NCBI RefSeq assembly: GCF_003589595.1 | Contig: NW_020654133.1 | Coordinates: 895,691-959,690 of the forward strand | DNA from: Hyposmocoma kahamanoa | Lineage: Eukaryota; Arthropoda; Insecta; Lepidoptera; Cosmopterigidae | Direction of reading: 5' to 3' | Length of the DNA: 64,000 nucleotides | Program-made: the position numbers and the translations under genes | In this document: piece by piece, positions 11,800-23,974 of the stretch | How positions within the stretch are numbered: the first letter of the stretch is position 1 | How the letters are laid out: each line of letters begins with the position of its first letter | Notes under the pieces: generated by a model | What the model saw: only the letters and a program-made list of their open reading frames with translations | Database searches by the model: none | What the model was told of the DNA's origin: nothing

Positions 11800-11921
11800 T
11801 TACAGTGATCCAAAGTGGTTGCGACCAAGCAACGGGTCCACGAAGTTGGAATCCATGTTGAACGGCACGCTGGCAGTCTCGTTCGTATAAACCACATTGT
11901 ACTCCTCCATGAAGTAAGGGT
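11800..11921 (-). CDS. Second exon of unknown gene
   Basis: The minus-strand acceptor TTGCTTTCAG (ending at 11922) joins the donor at 13211 in phase, with codon A|AC giving Asn. The exon reads NPYFMEEYNVVYTNETASVP and on to LLGRNHFGSL, then TAA at 11802-11800. The simple reading is that this is the C-terminus. The stop overlaps a possible donor (CT|GTAATT at 11803), and using it would fit the exon at 7382 in phase. The same donor hexamer GTAATT is used in the RNase H2 subunit C gene of this window, so read-on splicing is realistic. Confidence 0.7.
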
Positions 11922-13007
11922 CTGAAAGCAATTGTCAACATATCGACACTGGAGGTAAAACGTGCTGGAAAATATTACACGAGACCGGTTTAAAGTATTT
12001 TTTTAAGAGAAATAACACCATAGATCTAATTTTATTTGTTATATAAAAAAGCTAAAACATTCTACTTTTCCATGCAACAAATAAAATTAACATAAGATTT
12101 TCTTTGTCTCGTTGTTAGTTTACTTCAGTATTTCATTCATATCTTTCCATATTTTTTTTTAAAGTTTTTAAAGTTTTCGGTGACTTAGTAAATAACGAAA
12201 TATATATTTATATATATATAATATTATATACATTTTGATTAAACACATTTTTATTTACTTTTCGGAGCATTTATAACCATAACAAAATACCATAGGTCAA
12301 AACTTGATAATCAATTTATCTTCCTGGTATAAAATAAATGTATATTACAAACTTGAAGGCCTACACCAGCAGTGAGTGAAGTCAGGTTGTATAATGTGAT
12401 GATGATAACATATACGTACATATTTATTACACATACATGAATGGTGGGTATGCGCTTAGGCGAAGGCTGCGACCCACACGATTTTTATAAAATAAATGAG
12501 TGTGCATTCGACTACCGTGTTTGACACTAGCCCCGCATTTACCTTACTCCATTCGCATATTTAACAATGATAAATATACATAGTTACATATGTGGAATTA
12601 CTTGTATTTTTCGTATTTTATTGTAAACTATTTGTGTTCCTACCTCTTTGCTTAGAGGTGGGTCAAAAGAAGCGGGTCAAAAATTGTCAGATTTTTATTA
12701 CGTTATTTGCCTCACAAAAATAAAGAAAATAATTAGATATTAGACCCGATTTATTTATTATCTACAATCCCACATACATAATTGGTTATATATCGCAAGA
12801 TGTGCTTGAAAGATACTTAGGTCTTAGCTTGTTTAACAAGGAGCGCGAGCGCAAAACGATTAGATAAAAAACCAGTGCAGTGAGAAGGACAGAGAGCATA
12901 CGGCTGCTGGACAATCGAAGTTCGCATCCTGGCCGAGCGGTTTGAAATTGAAATGAATGTAAGGTAATCAGGTTCAATTAAACTTATAAAAAATAATCTC
13001 AGAACAG
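11922..13007. other. Intron of the unknown gene
   Basis: AT-rich sequence with an RTE-tail scrap near 12355-12415 and a (TA)n run near 12205-12235. No exon seen. Confidence 0.4.
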
Positions 13008-13199
13008 AGTTCTAAAAAAAACCGACTTCAAAAGTCATTAATCCCCTAGTTTGCCATCCTTAGAGGTGGATATTTTCTTCAAATTCAAATGGCAATACTA
13101 TTGAGGTAATCTCTTTCTAACAAAGAATCATCAAAATCGGTTCACAAACGAAGGAATTGTCGCGTAACATACGTACACCTTCTTTTGAAGTCGGTTAAA
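13008..13199. mobile_element. Complete MITE beside a splice donor
   Basis: The ends AACCGACTTCAAAAG (about 13020) and CTTTTGAAGTCGGTT (about 13196) are near-perfect inverted repeats. The body carries the family marks CCCCTAGTTTGCCA and TCGCGTAACATACG. It lies only a few bases inside the intron from the donor at 13211-13206. Confidence 0.75.
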
Positions 13200-13211
13200 A
13201 ACGCAACTTAC

Positions 13212-14918
13212 TCTCAGGATCATAATACCAATCCCAAAAAAAATCCCAAAGCTTCCTGAACTGCGGCACTCGCGATTGATTCGCTGCCGGCCCGTATATG
13301 TTCTCGATGGCCTTCTTATCCGACCTGGCCAACTTCCAGTCCAGTTTGTTCATCAAATTTCTCAACGCACCAGCTTTTTGGCTTAATTTTGTCTTGGGTT
13401 TTAGATAAGTTTCTCTCCATACATTAACAAAGTTCCTTTCACTGCTCTCTGCTCCAAAACTAACAGGAGGGTCTACAGTTGATGTTTTATAAGGTATTTT
13501 ATACACTTTTTTGTTTTTTCTCGCAGCTTCCATCAGTCTTTTAAGCACGCCTAAGTCAATTACACTTTTTATACTTCCTGAATCTTCTTGAGTATGCCTG
13601 CGATGGTCAAGACCGTACCTTGTAACAGTTGTAGTTTCTTGTACTTTTGTCATATTAATTTTTGATTTAGATTCCAATAATCTTTCTATGGAGTTATTAG
13701 GTTTTAACTTAGATTTTTCCGTAGCTGGACTCGTAGCGTTTTTAAATACATCGTCATTGTTATTCACAGCTGATAAATTAATATTTCTCGGAAAATTTCC
13801 CGTCAACTGACTGTTCAAACTGCTTACAGTGACGGCGCGTGCGCTGTGATCAAAAGTATGATTGGCCGCACTGACTTTTCCAAGGGTTTTGTTTATTTTT
13901 GACATTATCTCTGGTATTTTAAATAATACCGCGTTTAGTTTTTGTGAACCTTTGGATATATTTGTTGTTTCGAATTTTTTTTCTGTTGTAGTTTCATTTA
14001 TTGAAGCTGGTTCTTCGTCTTCACTTTTAAAATTAAAAGGTATTTTATACAACGTCATGTTTACATTACGTTCAGTAGTAAGATTAAAATCTTTTCTAAT
14101 ATCTTTAGTATAAATACTCTTTAAACTGTCTAAAACAAATTCTCGCCTTTGAATATTGAGTATTTCTTTATCCATATGCACATTTTTGTGAACTTTCGAA
14201 GTAGAAGCACCTTTGTGGTGATTATTTTTTTCTTGGACTTCCATTTCAGTTGGAGTATTTCCCTCTTTCGTCTCTACCTTTTCACTTTTCTTATCTTTCA
14301 TGTATAAACTTCTCAAACTATCCAGTTCAAAGTCCCTTCTCATACTTGAAATTACAATATCATAATTTAAATACGAACTTTTAATGCCCGTCTCTTTTTT
14401 CGCTGTAGAATTTTCATCTTTGTGTTTAACGTTCAAAGAATCTAATGTCGAGGTCCTCATATCTTCTCTTTTATCAAGTGATACATTTAAATTCATAATT
14501 TTTTTTAAGGTTTGTTTAATTATAGCCGATTCATTGAACTTTTTTCTTGCAGGATTGGATGTGTTTTCAAATGTTATATTGTTTATTTTTAGTTTGTTTT
14601 TATATGCAATGCTTGGTATCCTCTCCATTTTGAACTCTCTTGTATTGTTGATTTTTGGCATTACTGTGTTAATAAAATCATTTACAAGTTTGGTTATAAC
14701 TTTTGTTGTAACATTGACTTTGTTTTCATTATATTGATTTGTAACATTTTCAATAGCTGTCCGATAAATATTAAGGGTCCCATTATTTAATACTTGGTCG
14801 GCTGTTCTAAAATTGCCTCCAACGTCTTCCGGTGTAGAAATTAAAATATCTCTTCTAATCTCTTCGTCAGGCTCGTGCAAGCCAGATGTCCGTATGTCTT
14901 CTTTCATTAATAAAAGGG
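13212..14918 (-). CDS. Large exon of an unrecognised Asn/Lys-rich protein
   Basis: A long open minus-strand exon bounded by acceptor TTTTCAG (ending 14919) and donor GTAAGT (13211-13206). It may start at the ATG 14907-14905, eleven bases inside the exon, or be entered from an unseen upstream exon. It has about 570 codons, rich in Asn, Lys, Thr and Ser, with many N-x-S/T sites and no obvious membrane segment or signal peptide. An internal repeat is visible: RRDFELDSLRSLYMKD, RREFVLDSLKSIYTKD, and a weaker TSTLDSLNVKHKD. A second recurring motif is YKIP (LYKIPFNF, LFKIPEIM, VYKIPYKT). The end is aromatic: LWDFFWDWYYDPE, continuing into NPYFMEEYN in the next exon. I do not recognise a family. 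Length, clean splice sites and internal repeats argue for a real, fast-evolving gene. Confidence 0.75.
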
Positions 14919-16185
14919 CTGAAAATTTTAAAATATGTCAGTGAGACAGGTTTATCGGATCATTTTTTTCTAAAGGATTCCGGTACACTCCAAAATACTG
15001 GCAACATTAATGGATCTTGCCCAAGAAGACAAGTAGTCAGAAAAATAATTTCTACCTCCTGCCTAGACCACAAATAAATGTTTTAGAGCCTTTCATGGTC
15101 AGTATCACAAGCATTTCTGTAATTAAACGGATTTTTTAACTGGGCTAATCTTTCGGCATAATTGTATGACCCATAGTAATAGATAGGACTTAAACGATAT
15201 ATTTTGACATATGGACGTGATTCCTTATCTTACTGAAGAGGGTGCCGTGTCTTCGGGTGGTAGACAAGTACTAGCCAAGGAAATCTCTGCACCATGAGTA
15301 CCAGAGTATCGAAATTCAGGGTCACAACCGACAGCAGCCAGAACAAAACCCAAAAAGTGTTCTAAATTGGTGCAGATGCAAAGTCTCCTAACAAAAGATG
15401 GTCCTGGAGAGCTTTTCCAGTTTAAATGCAGCTCTTGGGTGCCCTGAATGATATTTAGCTATTGAGTACTGATGATCTTTACTAGGCCTGATGGACTACC
15501 GGAAATTGAAAACTGGACCTCCTTATCAAGAGCAGCACTATATAGTGCTAACTTGAGCTACCGAAGTATTCAAAATTGGCATCGTTAAATTAAAAAGACG
15601 AAAAGGAGAAGAATTACCATTCTCCTGGAACTTTTTGGGGAGATGCAAGAATCTTGTTTATTACAGATTATACCTATGTTTTCACCCGATCCCTTCGCAG
15701 AAACCATCAACAAAAAACACTTGAATGCACGTAGATGCATTATGTTTAATACACCAAGGGCATTTGTCAAAGTCGTACGTTTAAAGAATCGTTTAAAATA
15801 ACATTAAATAAAGCTGACAAACCCATAAAAATCCAGAAAAAACTCATCTTCCACGTCGTCCTTTCTTTAGCATGGTTGTTTCTTATTAATTTAAAGTTTT
15901 CTTATCTGCAATTTGTTGATTAAAAAATCACAAGCCGTTGAAAAACAAAAAATGATTAAAAAGAACTTTTTACTTTTTTATGAATTCCTTTGTCGAAGAC
16001 GATCATGTACCTACGCCTTTGGTTTGTTAAAGAAGAATATTCAAAATAAATATCCCACTACTGCGCGTAGACGATTCGAAAGGAGTAAATCCGTATCGTT
16101 GAGGCTTACATTACTATCTCAAGATGGCAACATGCTACTCAAAGCAATATACCCAATCCTAAAATTCTACATGATGTATCACGGA
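14919..16185. other. No gene recognised
   Basis: If the gene at 13212-14918 has a 5' exon it should lie here or further right, but no convincing one is seen. Open stretches near 15585-15770 and 15913-16190 lack splice signals or family resemblance. Confidence 0.35.
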
Positions 16186-16189
16186 GAGT

Positions 16190-16410
16190 GCCATCCTCTT
16201 TCCATCATCGGGGGACTAGACGTAGGCTGGGGTTCCACCCGTATGTTGTGGATATTCCAAAGATTCACACGAAGCGTTACGCTTCCACATTTATATAGCG
16301 AACGGCAAAGAATTGGAAATCCCTGCCTGCAGACTTATCCCCCGAATGCTATAACTTCGACGTTTTCAAGGCGAGAAGCATTATTTAGGTGTGGAGGCTT
16401 CATCACCAAC
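16190..16410 (+). mobile_element. LINE ORF2 C-terminal relic
   Basis: The plus strand reads HPYVVDIPKIHTKRYAST, then RTAKNWKSLPADLSPECYNF and DVFKARS after small frame changes. It is the same ORF2 tail as at 604-900, in a separate decayed copy. Confidence 0.7.
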
Positions 16411-16899
16411 CTCATTGTCACTTTCCATTACGGTACATTAAGGTCAAATGCGCACTACTATTTTTTTATAAAAATGTAGATTTACATTATGAGGAAACTT
16501 GAGCGCATGTGAGATATAACCAGACATGGTATTAATATTCATATATATTTATTTTTCTACATGGTTTCGATAGATCTAGAATACGTTTAAATTGTCCCTT
16601 AGACATGTCGCACCCCGCTGGGGCGTCGCGATATGTGAGAGAGCACATACAAATAGTTAATTAATTAATATACATTTCATGCTTATGTCAAATAATAATA
16701 ACTACAGCTTATATAATTAATATGGTAGCTTAGTGGAAGATGGTTATTTCTCAATTTAAAGGTTGACTGTTCGGACCCTTGTAGTCTTTAATTTCTAAGT
16801 CTAATTACGTACATAGTCTCATAGATGGCGCTACGGCTAAAAAGTCGTTGAAAAAACCAAATACAAAGATACAACGCAAGCACATAGAAAAATTCGTGA

Positions 16900-16990
16900 G
16901 GTCGGCTGGTTCGTTCCATGGCTTAGTTGGTATAGCGTCTGTCACGATATGCTAGAAGACGTCGGTTCGAATCTGGCCTATAAATCCGGA
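16900..16990 (+). mobile_element. Second tRNA-derived SINE family, copy 1
   Basis: Contains a box A-like TGGCTTAGTTGGTATAGCG and box B GGTTCGAATCT at about 16963. Its partner copy is inverted at 26771-26860 (GGTTCGAATCC on the minus strand). The anticodon-arm region does not form a clean cloverleaf, so it is a SINE head rather than a tRNA gene. Confidence 0.7.
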
Positions 16991-17354
16991 ATAATTATAA
17001 TTACGTACATTTGCTAATTTTTATAGCAATAGGTACCTCTCGCTAACATTTAAGGAAACCATCGTGATGAATAAAATCCCAAGCCCGCGTCGGGCCAGCA
17101 TGATGGACTATCACCTTAACCGTCTTCTAAGAGGAAACCCGTGGCTAACAGTGGAATGTTTAATGAGTTGATTGTGATTTAAAGTACCTAAGCTACATTG
17201 AGTCGATGTGGTAAACGCAGATACCTTCATAGATACCTATCTAAGAATGTATTATGTTAGAAATGTATCTTCTGCTTCGTCACCTCTAAACCTTGGAACA
17301 CCCTTTTACAGATAAGACGATTATCGAAAACGAAAGTGTCAAGAATGACTTCTG

Positions 17355-17650
17355 TTTTTTTTATTTATTTTTATGATATCAAGTGGTAGGATGAACAAGT
17401 CGTGCGCCTCATGGTAAGCGATTACGCCTGTCCATAACAGTTGCAGTGCCACTCAGAGCTTTAAATCGCCAAGATCTGAAGGGCACTAGTGGTAGTGGCG
17501 CCTGTTAGCCTGAGACATAAGTTGACAAGTCCCATCCCCACCCTTCAAACCCGAAACACGACAAAGCCGACATTACTGCTTGGCGTCAGAAATAGGTAAG
17601 GTGGCAGTACTTCCCTGGACGAACTCTTTCACAGGACCTCTACTACTACA
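17355..17650. repeat. Abundant dispersed repeat, long copy
   Basis: About 290 bases with the marks AAGTCGTGCGCCT, CAGTGCCACTCAGAGC, AAGTTGACAAGTCCC and AAATAGGTAAGGTGGCAG. Other copies in either orientation: 8860-9370, 33412-33650, 43150-43430, 47500-47790, 53455-53695 and 59855-60130. It has no coding capacity. Probably a non-autonomous element, but the ends are not clear enough to name the superfamily. Confidence 0.7.
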
Positions 17651-19672
17651 AAGGCTTTACTGCTACTTCAGGTACACAACAGGTACAATTTTCGTAATAA
17701 AAGATCATACCAGTGTTAACAGCTTCACAGAATGCTTGGTTAATGCAGTGTGATGATAAGCATACGTCTTACTTAAAATACAAAGCGCCTGTTAAAAGCT
17801 ACGAGCAAATAGACTTGTGCGAAACTTAACGTATGTTAAGTTACGCAGGCGTCGCCAACTGTAGATTCTTGAATTTCATTAAGAAAGTGGATGGAGCTGA
17901 TGGAGCTGCAAAAGCTTCTCTTGTTTATTTATTTTGTTTTATAGTTATGGTACATCAACAGTAGCACATATACTCTAAGATAACAGTGTAATTTTACATT
18001 AGTTTTGTACTTAGGTATATGTCTACCTAATACAGATGCACACATTAATGTTTCAACAACAAAAAGAGAACAACAAAGAACTTATTAAATTATTAATAGA
18101 TCACTCTTGTAACAAAACGTTGATGGCCTGTAGTGGAACAGAGTTTCACAGTCGTCCACACTGGTTGGTTTTGCTTCGTCGTCCTCGCATAATTATGTTG
18201 CAAAATTATATTTTTTTCTTGTACAACGTTTGTTTTGCATATCATATAATAACAAACATTTTCTATTATTTTAACACAAACCCTCACAGGGTTTGTGTTA
18301 AAATATTTTTTGGAGTTTAGTACTGAACCAAGGAACATATGCCTACTTTAAAAGCAGACATAAGAAAACGAGTTTGCACGCTTTCGCATTCTTTCACACA
18401 GAATCCGTTTTTGTATGCCACACTAACAACACCTAAGAGATTTCTGACATCGTTAATAAGGCCATAAATCGCGTAAGTACTATTTGTTTCAATAATAAAA
18501 ACGAGTTTGCCAATAAGAAATGAAAATCAGACATATAGATAAATGGACTGTCCACAATCCTGATGAAGCTTTGGAGTCGTAACTGTCGCTTTGTTAGTTT
18601 ACAACGAGGAGCACCGACGCCCGACACTACAATGTATGAAATTAGTTAGTATAATACACAAAAATGTAAGTATGTATGTACAAAAGCAATGCAATATATA
18701 CTCTAGCCAAATTCGATGTAGAATATTTAATAACAAAACATTGCTAAGCTACCAAGGATAGCATAGGGACAGAACATTTTTTTTCAATATTCATTATTAA
18801 GGGTTACTATGCTCATGGCATGCTCTCGTAATTGGAATTTAAATAGGTAAGTAGGTAATTGGTTTATGTAGAAGTAGGTAATACTTACCTAGCCAATTAT
18901 TATAAAGTTTACAAAATACCTATTGATACGTATGATTTAGGAATAAATATAAGTTTTTGCATCCTATTAATATTTACTGCTAGATGGTAGGTAATAGTAG
19001 TTGAAAAGATACAAAATTGTAAGATTTTATTTGATATTAATTTCCTATATATAATATCATCCAGCATCTATTTCCGATTCTGAACTTGAATACCACCAGA
19101 ACTCGAATGTTTGCAATCTCTCCCTTCAAACCAAAAAGTCGCTACGGATGACACAGTTTTACAAATAATTAAGTACCGATCATTTTATGTCATTTTTGGG
19201 TGATTTGAAACTTCTGTTGAATAATATTCATTATAAACATGGCTTCAAGATTTTAGTATTATCCATAATCTAGTTGAATTTCTTAGGAAAATATTGAAAT
19301 TATTGTAACTGTGAAAGAGTTTGAGATGAAAACCCTAAAAATCACATGTTTTTGTTTGTTGACATTTATTCTACATCGAATTTGGCTAGAGTATAGAAGA
19401 AAAAATCTACCTCTATCTCAACGATACGTCCGAAACCTAAGTTTATAAGTCCCACAGCTGGGTACCAAGCTTCATTTGAGTATAGGACACATGTAAATTA
19501 TAATAAAACTTCAAGGAAAATTATTCTTAAATACTTAATCACCAAGTCATATTATCATCTTTGGATTTTCGTAAACCCGCACTATGCATCGTATTTATAA
19601 AATTAATAAAAAATGTAAGATACTTTTATAATTATTCATCCTAGTATCGGGGCATTTTAAGGAACTTTTTGA
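17650..19672. other. Non-coding region with one hairpin
   Basis: Mostly AT-rich DNA. A strong hairpin lies at 18268-18306. A GCCAAATTCGATGTAGAAT block near 18706 occurs inverted near 19372, so 18706-19391 may be an old inverted-repeat element. Confidence 0.4.
18268..18306. repeat. Perfect hairpin, 3-base loop
   Basis: The arm TTTTAACACAAACCCT is followed by a short loop and its exact complement AGGGTTTGTGTTAAAA. There is no T-tract terminator context and no coding frame around it. Confidence 0.7.
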
Positions 19673-19680
19673 GTTTTAAC

Positions 19681-21543
19681 CAGAGTTGCCAATTTGTGGG
19701 GAATTCCCCAAATGGCGGGGAATTTCAACTAGATTGGGGATTTTGTGGGAATTGGCGCTATGTGGGGAAAATGTGGGGATTCTAACATTTTATGATTTTG
19801 TTTAAGCTATCGATTGCTTGCATCTATGCATCGCTAGTTTGATCGTTATTGTTAGAAACACTGTGATGAACTATATCGATGTGTTTTTCAACATCGCACA
19901 TCCCTCGCATTATTAACAAGCAGCTTAAATATAATTACTATCAGATCCTATCAGTTCTGAATTGTAAAATGGAAAATATTTAAGTGCATGTTAGAAAACT
20001 GTGTATATTATATATTATATTACTTGGTACTTGGTACTTGGTGCAACGGGCTGGTATCCGCAACTCGACGACAAAGCGCCTGTTTTGCCTATTTCGACTA
20101 TCATATCAATGCTGGATGATGCTGGAAAAAAACTTAAACTGACACTTTCCACTTTCCCATAACAAATAAAATTAGATTGCTGTAATTTTGCCGAAATGCA
20201 CGTTACACATTTTACCTTTCCTTTACTGATATCCTGTGTGCATAACTTCTGTAGGACGAGTATTTATCATGTAATTTATGCAGCGCTTATGTCTTTCATA
20301 TTATATTATTAGTATATATGTATCAAAACTAGACCTCTGCTAATTTCTCAAGTCTCTCAGTGTACAACGAAAGTGTTCATTTATTTACAAAAACATGGTT
20401 TTACATAACAAAAATACTGATTGCACATCAATTTCAATTAACTCTAAAATAACAATTCTATTAACAAAATTACCGTAATTTTTCTCAAAAGTTGCTCCAT
20501 AAATTATCTTTGTTTATACAATGAATCACATATAACAAATATTATATTTGGAGATGATTTTCTTGTAAGCAATTCATAATATTGGAACTAAATTGAACCT
20601 TTACTTACGAATACAAAAAAATACTACGATTTTCAAGCATTAGACTTTGTTGTAATGTTTGTATGCAATTTTAATTTTTTTTTGTTGATCTTATTGTTTT
20701 GGACAAATTGTACCATTAGACCATTATGTCATATAAAATGGTGTTTCATTCCGATAGACTGATGTACCTTTCAGTGGAATAGGTATGGTTTTTCTCATAA
20801 ATTTGTGGTCATACGTTTGTTGTATGCGTAAATTTTTTAATACTATTCTAATTTTGATAGTATTCGATAATTTTTGATTTGTATTTAGATGTTAGATATT
20901 ATGCTTTGTGATAAAATTTTATGCTTTAATTAATTCATAATGCTAAATTAGTTTTCTCTTGATGTACATATTTTGATGCGCAATCGGTACTTTTGTTGGG
21001 GAAGTGGCATATTTGGTTGTGAAAAAAGGTAATTTTACTACCCTTGTTACCAGTGAAAATTACCAGTCGGTGCGTGTTGAGTTCGCGATCCTTTCTCCCA
21101 CTTAGGCCCGTTCCCGGTATGAACAAAAACGAAATTAGGTATTGATAAACAAAGCCGAGCTTGGTAAGTACCACTTCCACACCACAACTTACCACTCGGC
21201 ACTAGTCAACTTTAAATATTAAATATAGGTCCAAACTTAATTTACTCATTGATTTTTTCTAACATTAACCATAGTGTCACCAAATGCGCAACAAAATAAT
21301 TAAGTTACTTAATTTTGTAAGGCAAAGAAAAATTATATATAATAATTTTATAATTTGCTTTACATTTTACATTTTGAGTTTCTTAATTCTTTATTATAAT
21401 TAGTTTTAAGCAATGTATTTGTAATAAATAATGAAAACTCGAGTTGTGGGGATTTGTGGAGAATATGAACTTTGTTCTTCCCAAACTTGGGGATTTTAAC
21501 CGTGATGTTTGGGGATTTTGAACAATTGGCATTGGCAACGCTG
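19681..21543. mobile_element. Non-autonomous hAT-type element
   Basis: The left end CAGAGTTGCCAAT and inverted right end CAGCGTTGCCAAT form terminal repeats. The flanks GTTTTAAC (19673-19680) and GTTTTGAC (21544-21551) are an 8-base target duplication with one change, as hAT transposases make. The 1.86 kb interior has no transposase frame. Both ends carry GGGGATTTT-like subterminal motifs. Segment 20098-20302 is almost identical to the 3' part of intron 2 of the RNase H2C gene. The right end is only about 100 bases from that gene's start codon, so the element lies in its promoter region. Confidence 0.8.
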
Positions 21544-21652
21544 GTTTTGACAGTAACTTTTTTTTAATTATTTTGTTTTTCGGCGGCATTTCTTTTTCGT
21601 TATGATGTGCAATTAATTCTTTTTGTTTTGATTATTATTCAATATATCCAAA

Positions 21653-22793
21653 ATGTCTATACAATTGGAGAATAACTTGAAAAATACTGTAAACAAAGAA
21701 GTTTTTGAACAAAAAGCTCATTACATACCTTGTAAAATAGACGAGAACGGCACCGCCAATGTTCGTAAATATTTCGAACCGTATATCAATAGTAACGATA
21801 ATGGAGGTAATTATTTATCAGTTACTTAATAAACCATATTTTTTTCGTTTATTGTTGGAATAAGACAAAATATTCACTTCCTTGACATAACCTAAATTTT
21901 ATTGCATATGCTGTGCTGCTGTTAATTTTTCTTAATGTGCTTTGGGACATATCACAGGGGTTGAACATTCTTCACTATGTTTATGCAGTTTTGTTGTAGT
22001 GTTTGCCATTGGTGAGATTGATGAGCAAACTGGTCTGGCAATGGGAATTTGTTCCTAGACCACCTCGTGATTTATGAATATGTCGGCTCGAACATACTGT
22101 TGGAAACTAACTCACCCTATATAAGCCATGTTAAAATGAAGCTGGAGGAGTTTCTTAGACATGCAGGTCTCTTTGACGACTACTAGTCAACACCTTGTCC
22201 GGAATTGGACCAGATTGAAAGGACCGCGACACTGATTGCATGATATTTTCTATTGTACTTTGTATTTTTTTATAAGCAGAGCTAACAGCAACATTCCGAG
22301 GTCACCCTTTGGATGGCATAAAAATGAATGTACCAGAAGGATACCGGGCCGTAGTTGTCACTGAAGCCAAGAGACCACTAGCTGAAGATGCAGAACGAAG
22401 GTTCCAGGTAATACATTATCATTGGTTACAAGATCCACTGTAGAATGTAAGCAATCACAGTGGTATGCTAGGTATCATATCAATGCTGGATGATGCTGGA
22501 AAAAAACTTAAAGTGACACTTTCCACTTTCCCATAACAAATAAAATTAGATTGCTGTAATTTTGCCGAAATGCACGTTACACATTTTACCTTTCCTTTAC
22601 TGATATCCTGTGTGCATAACTTCTGTAGGACGAGTATTTATCATGTAATTTATGCAGCGCTTATGTCTTTCAGGTAGCTGGGGGCTTCAAACAGTTCACA
22701 TACTGGAACTGGGACAAGAAACCTTCAAAAAATGATAACTTGGTTAAAGCTTTGGATTGGATTGACATTGCTGAAGCGGTAATACACTTTTAG
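21653..22793 (+). CDS. RNASEH2C: Ribonuclease H2 subunit C
   Basis: Three exons: 21653-21806, 22280-22407 and 22674-22793, all GT-AG and in phase, giving 133 residues ending VIHF then TAG. RNase H2 removes ribonucleotides from DNA and degrades RNA:DNA hybrids in the nucleus. Subunit C is a small non-catalytic partner that, with subunit B, holds the catalytic A subunit. Family marks seen: a central strand region with HPLDGIKMNVPEGYRAVVV, then FKQFTYWNWDKKPSKNDNL, and the C-terminal LDWIDIAEAVIH, which corresponds to the conserved 'F..W..D ... ALDW..IA..IH' of the family. It is slightly shorter than the human protein. The start is the first ATG in frame after AT-rich upstream DNA. A hAT element ends about 100 bases upstream. 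Confidence 0.9.
22468..22673 (+). repeat. Intron segment duplicated at 20098
   Basis: From about 22468 to the base before the intron's terminal G, this intron is nearly identical to 20098-20302 inside the hAT element. One substitution was seen in the first 60 bases. The copy stops exactly at the splice acceptor. Confidence 0.85.
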
Positions 22794-23194
22794 TAGTAAC
22801 TCAATATTATTAGTGTTTGCTAAACCATTTTAGCTATAGCTGAATTGGATTTATTCCAGTAATTGAGTTTTAGCATTAGGCAAGTTTATGGTTATACATT
22901 TTAGTAGTAACCAAATATTATTAGTGTTTGCTCAATGATTTTAGCTAAAGCTAAATTGGATTTATTCCAATAATTGAGCTTTAACTTTAGCCAGTTCATT
23001 TACTCTGCAGGTGTAATACAATTACCACAAAAAGGTATATTTTTGAACTGTCTGTTTTTAGACGTATGACCTATCTCCATTTGCTCAACTATTCTCTTCC
23101 TGTTATCTCATGGTTTGAGGGGTACAGACGGCAGCACATCAAGATACACATTGAGGGATATTGTTCTGTTGCATTGAAGGCGATAATAAGCTTG
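22794..23194. other. RNASEH2C 3' flank
   Basis: Contains a direct repeat: 22792-22890 and 22902-22995 share TTAGTAGTAAC, ATATTATTAGTGTTTGCT and TTGGATTTATTCCA, so about 110 bases are tandemly duplicated starting at the stop codon. This is probably the 3' untranslated region. Confidence 0.55.
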
Positions 23195-23425
23195 ATGAGC
23201 TGCTGCCCCCCATAGTTATAGATACTATGTTTATTACAATAAATACAGAATATTTTTGGATTATATGGAGGTATACACACAGGTCAGTTGTTGGCGGTAT
23301 ACTATTTCAGCTTTCTAATTTGTGATTTCAACACAAATGAGAGTTGATATTTAAAGGCCCATTTGCCTGATGAGGTGCCAGGGTTGAATGGCCCTTATTT
23401 CGTCTCTATTTCTGGTTATATAAGT
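23195..23425. mobile_element. Truncated copy of the 8-bp TSD MITE
   Basis: Matches the right half of the element at 31806-32350 (marks: ACACACAGGTCAGTTGTTGG, TTTCGTCTCTATTTCTGG) but lacks the left half and the last bases of the terminal repeat. Confidence 0.7.
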
Positions 23426-23974
23426 AGTGATAATAATGGTCATAATTCTGTTTATTTCTTACAGATTCATGGTGACCAAGTATAACTTCTAAATAGACAA
23501 ATTTTTCAAAGATAGAAATTAAGCAGAGACATTTATCTGAACTTCTGAATAATAATACCTCTGTATAAACTCCCAGAATGATTAAAAATACAATGTGCAA
23601 TTTCAAAACAGTACATAGTTGTGTTTACTTACAAGTACAAAACACTATAGTAAAGTAACCACTAGTTACACATTACACCGTACATGTAGAATAAATTACA
23701 ATACTACATTACATGTTACAGAGGGAGGTATTAAGTTCAGGTAAATTGACTATGTCAAGTAAATGTACTATTAATTTTAAGGGAAATGTGATCACTTACT
23801 AATGTAATGAATAATACAAACGTTTTAATTTATATTTGTATTTTCTTTATATTTATATATGTATATATCCACGCAAACAAAATCAAAACCTCTATTAGAA
23901 CTTATAACAAAATAAAGAACTTAAAAATTACCTCTATGTATGAAGAAAATATTGCTTATCAGCTGAGTGACATT

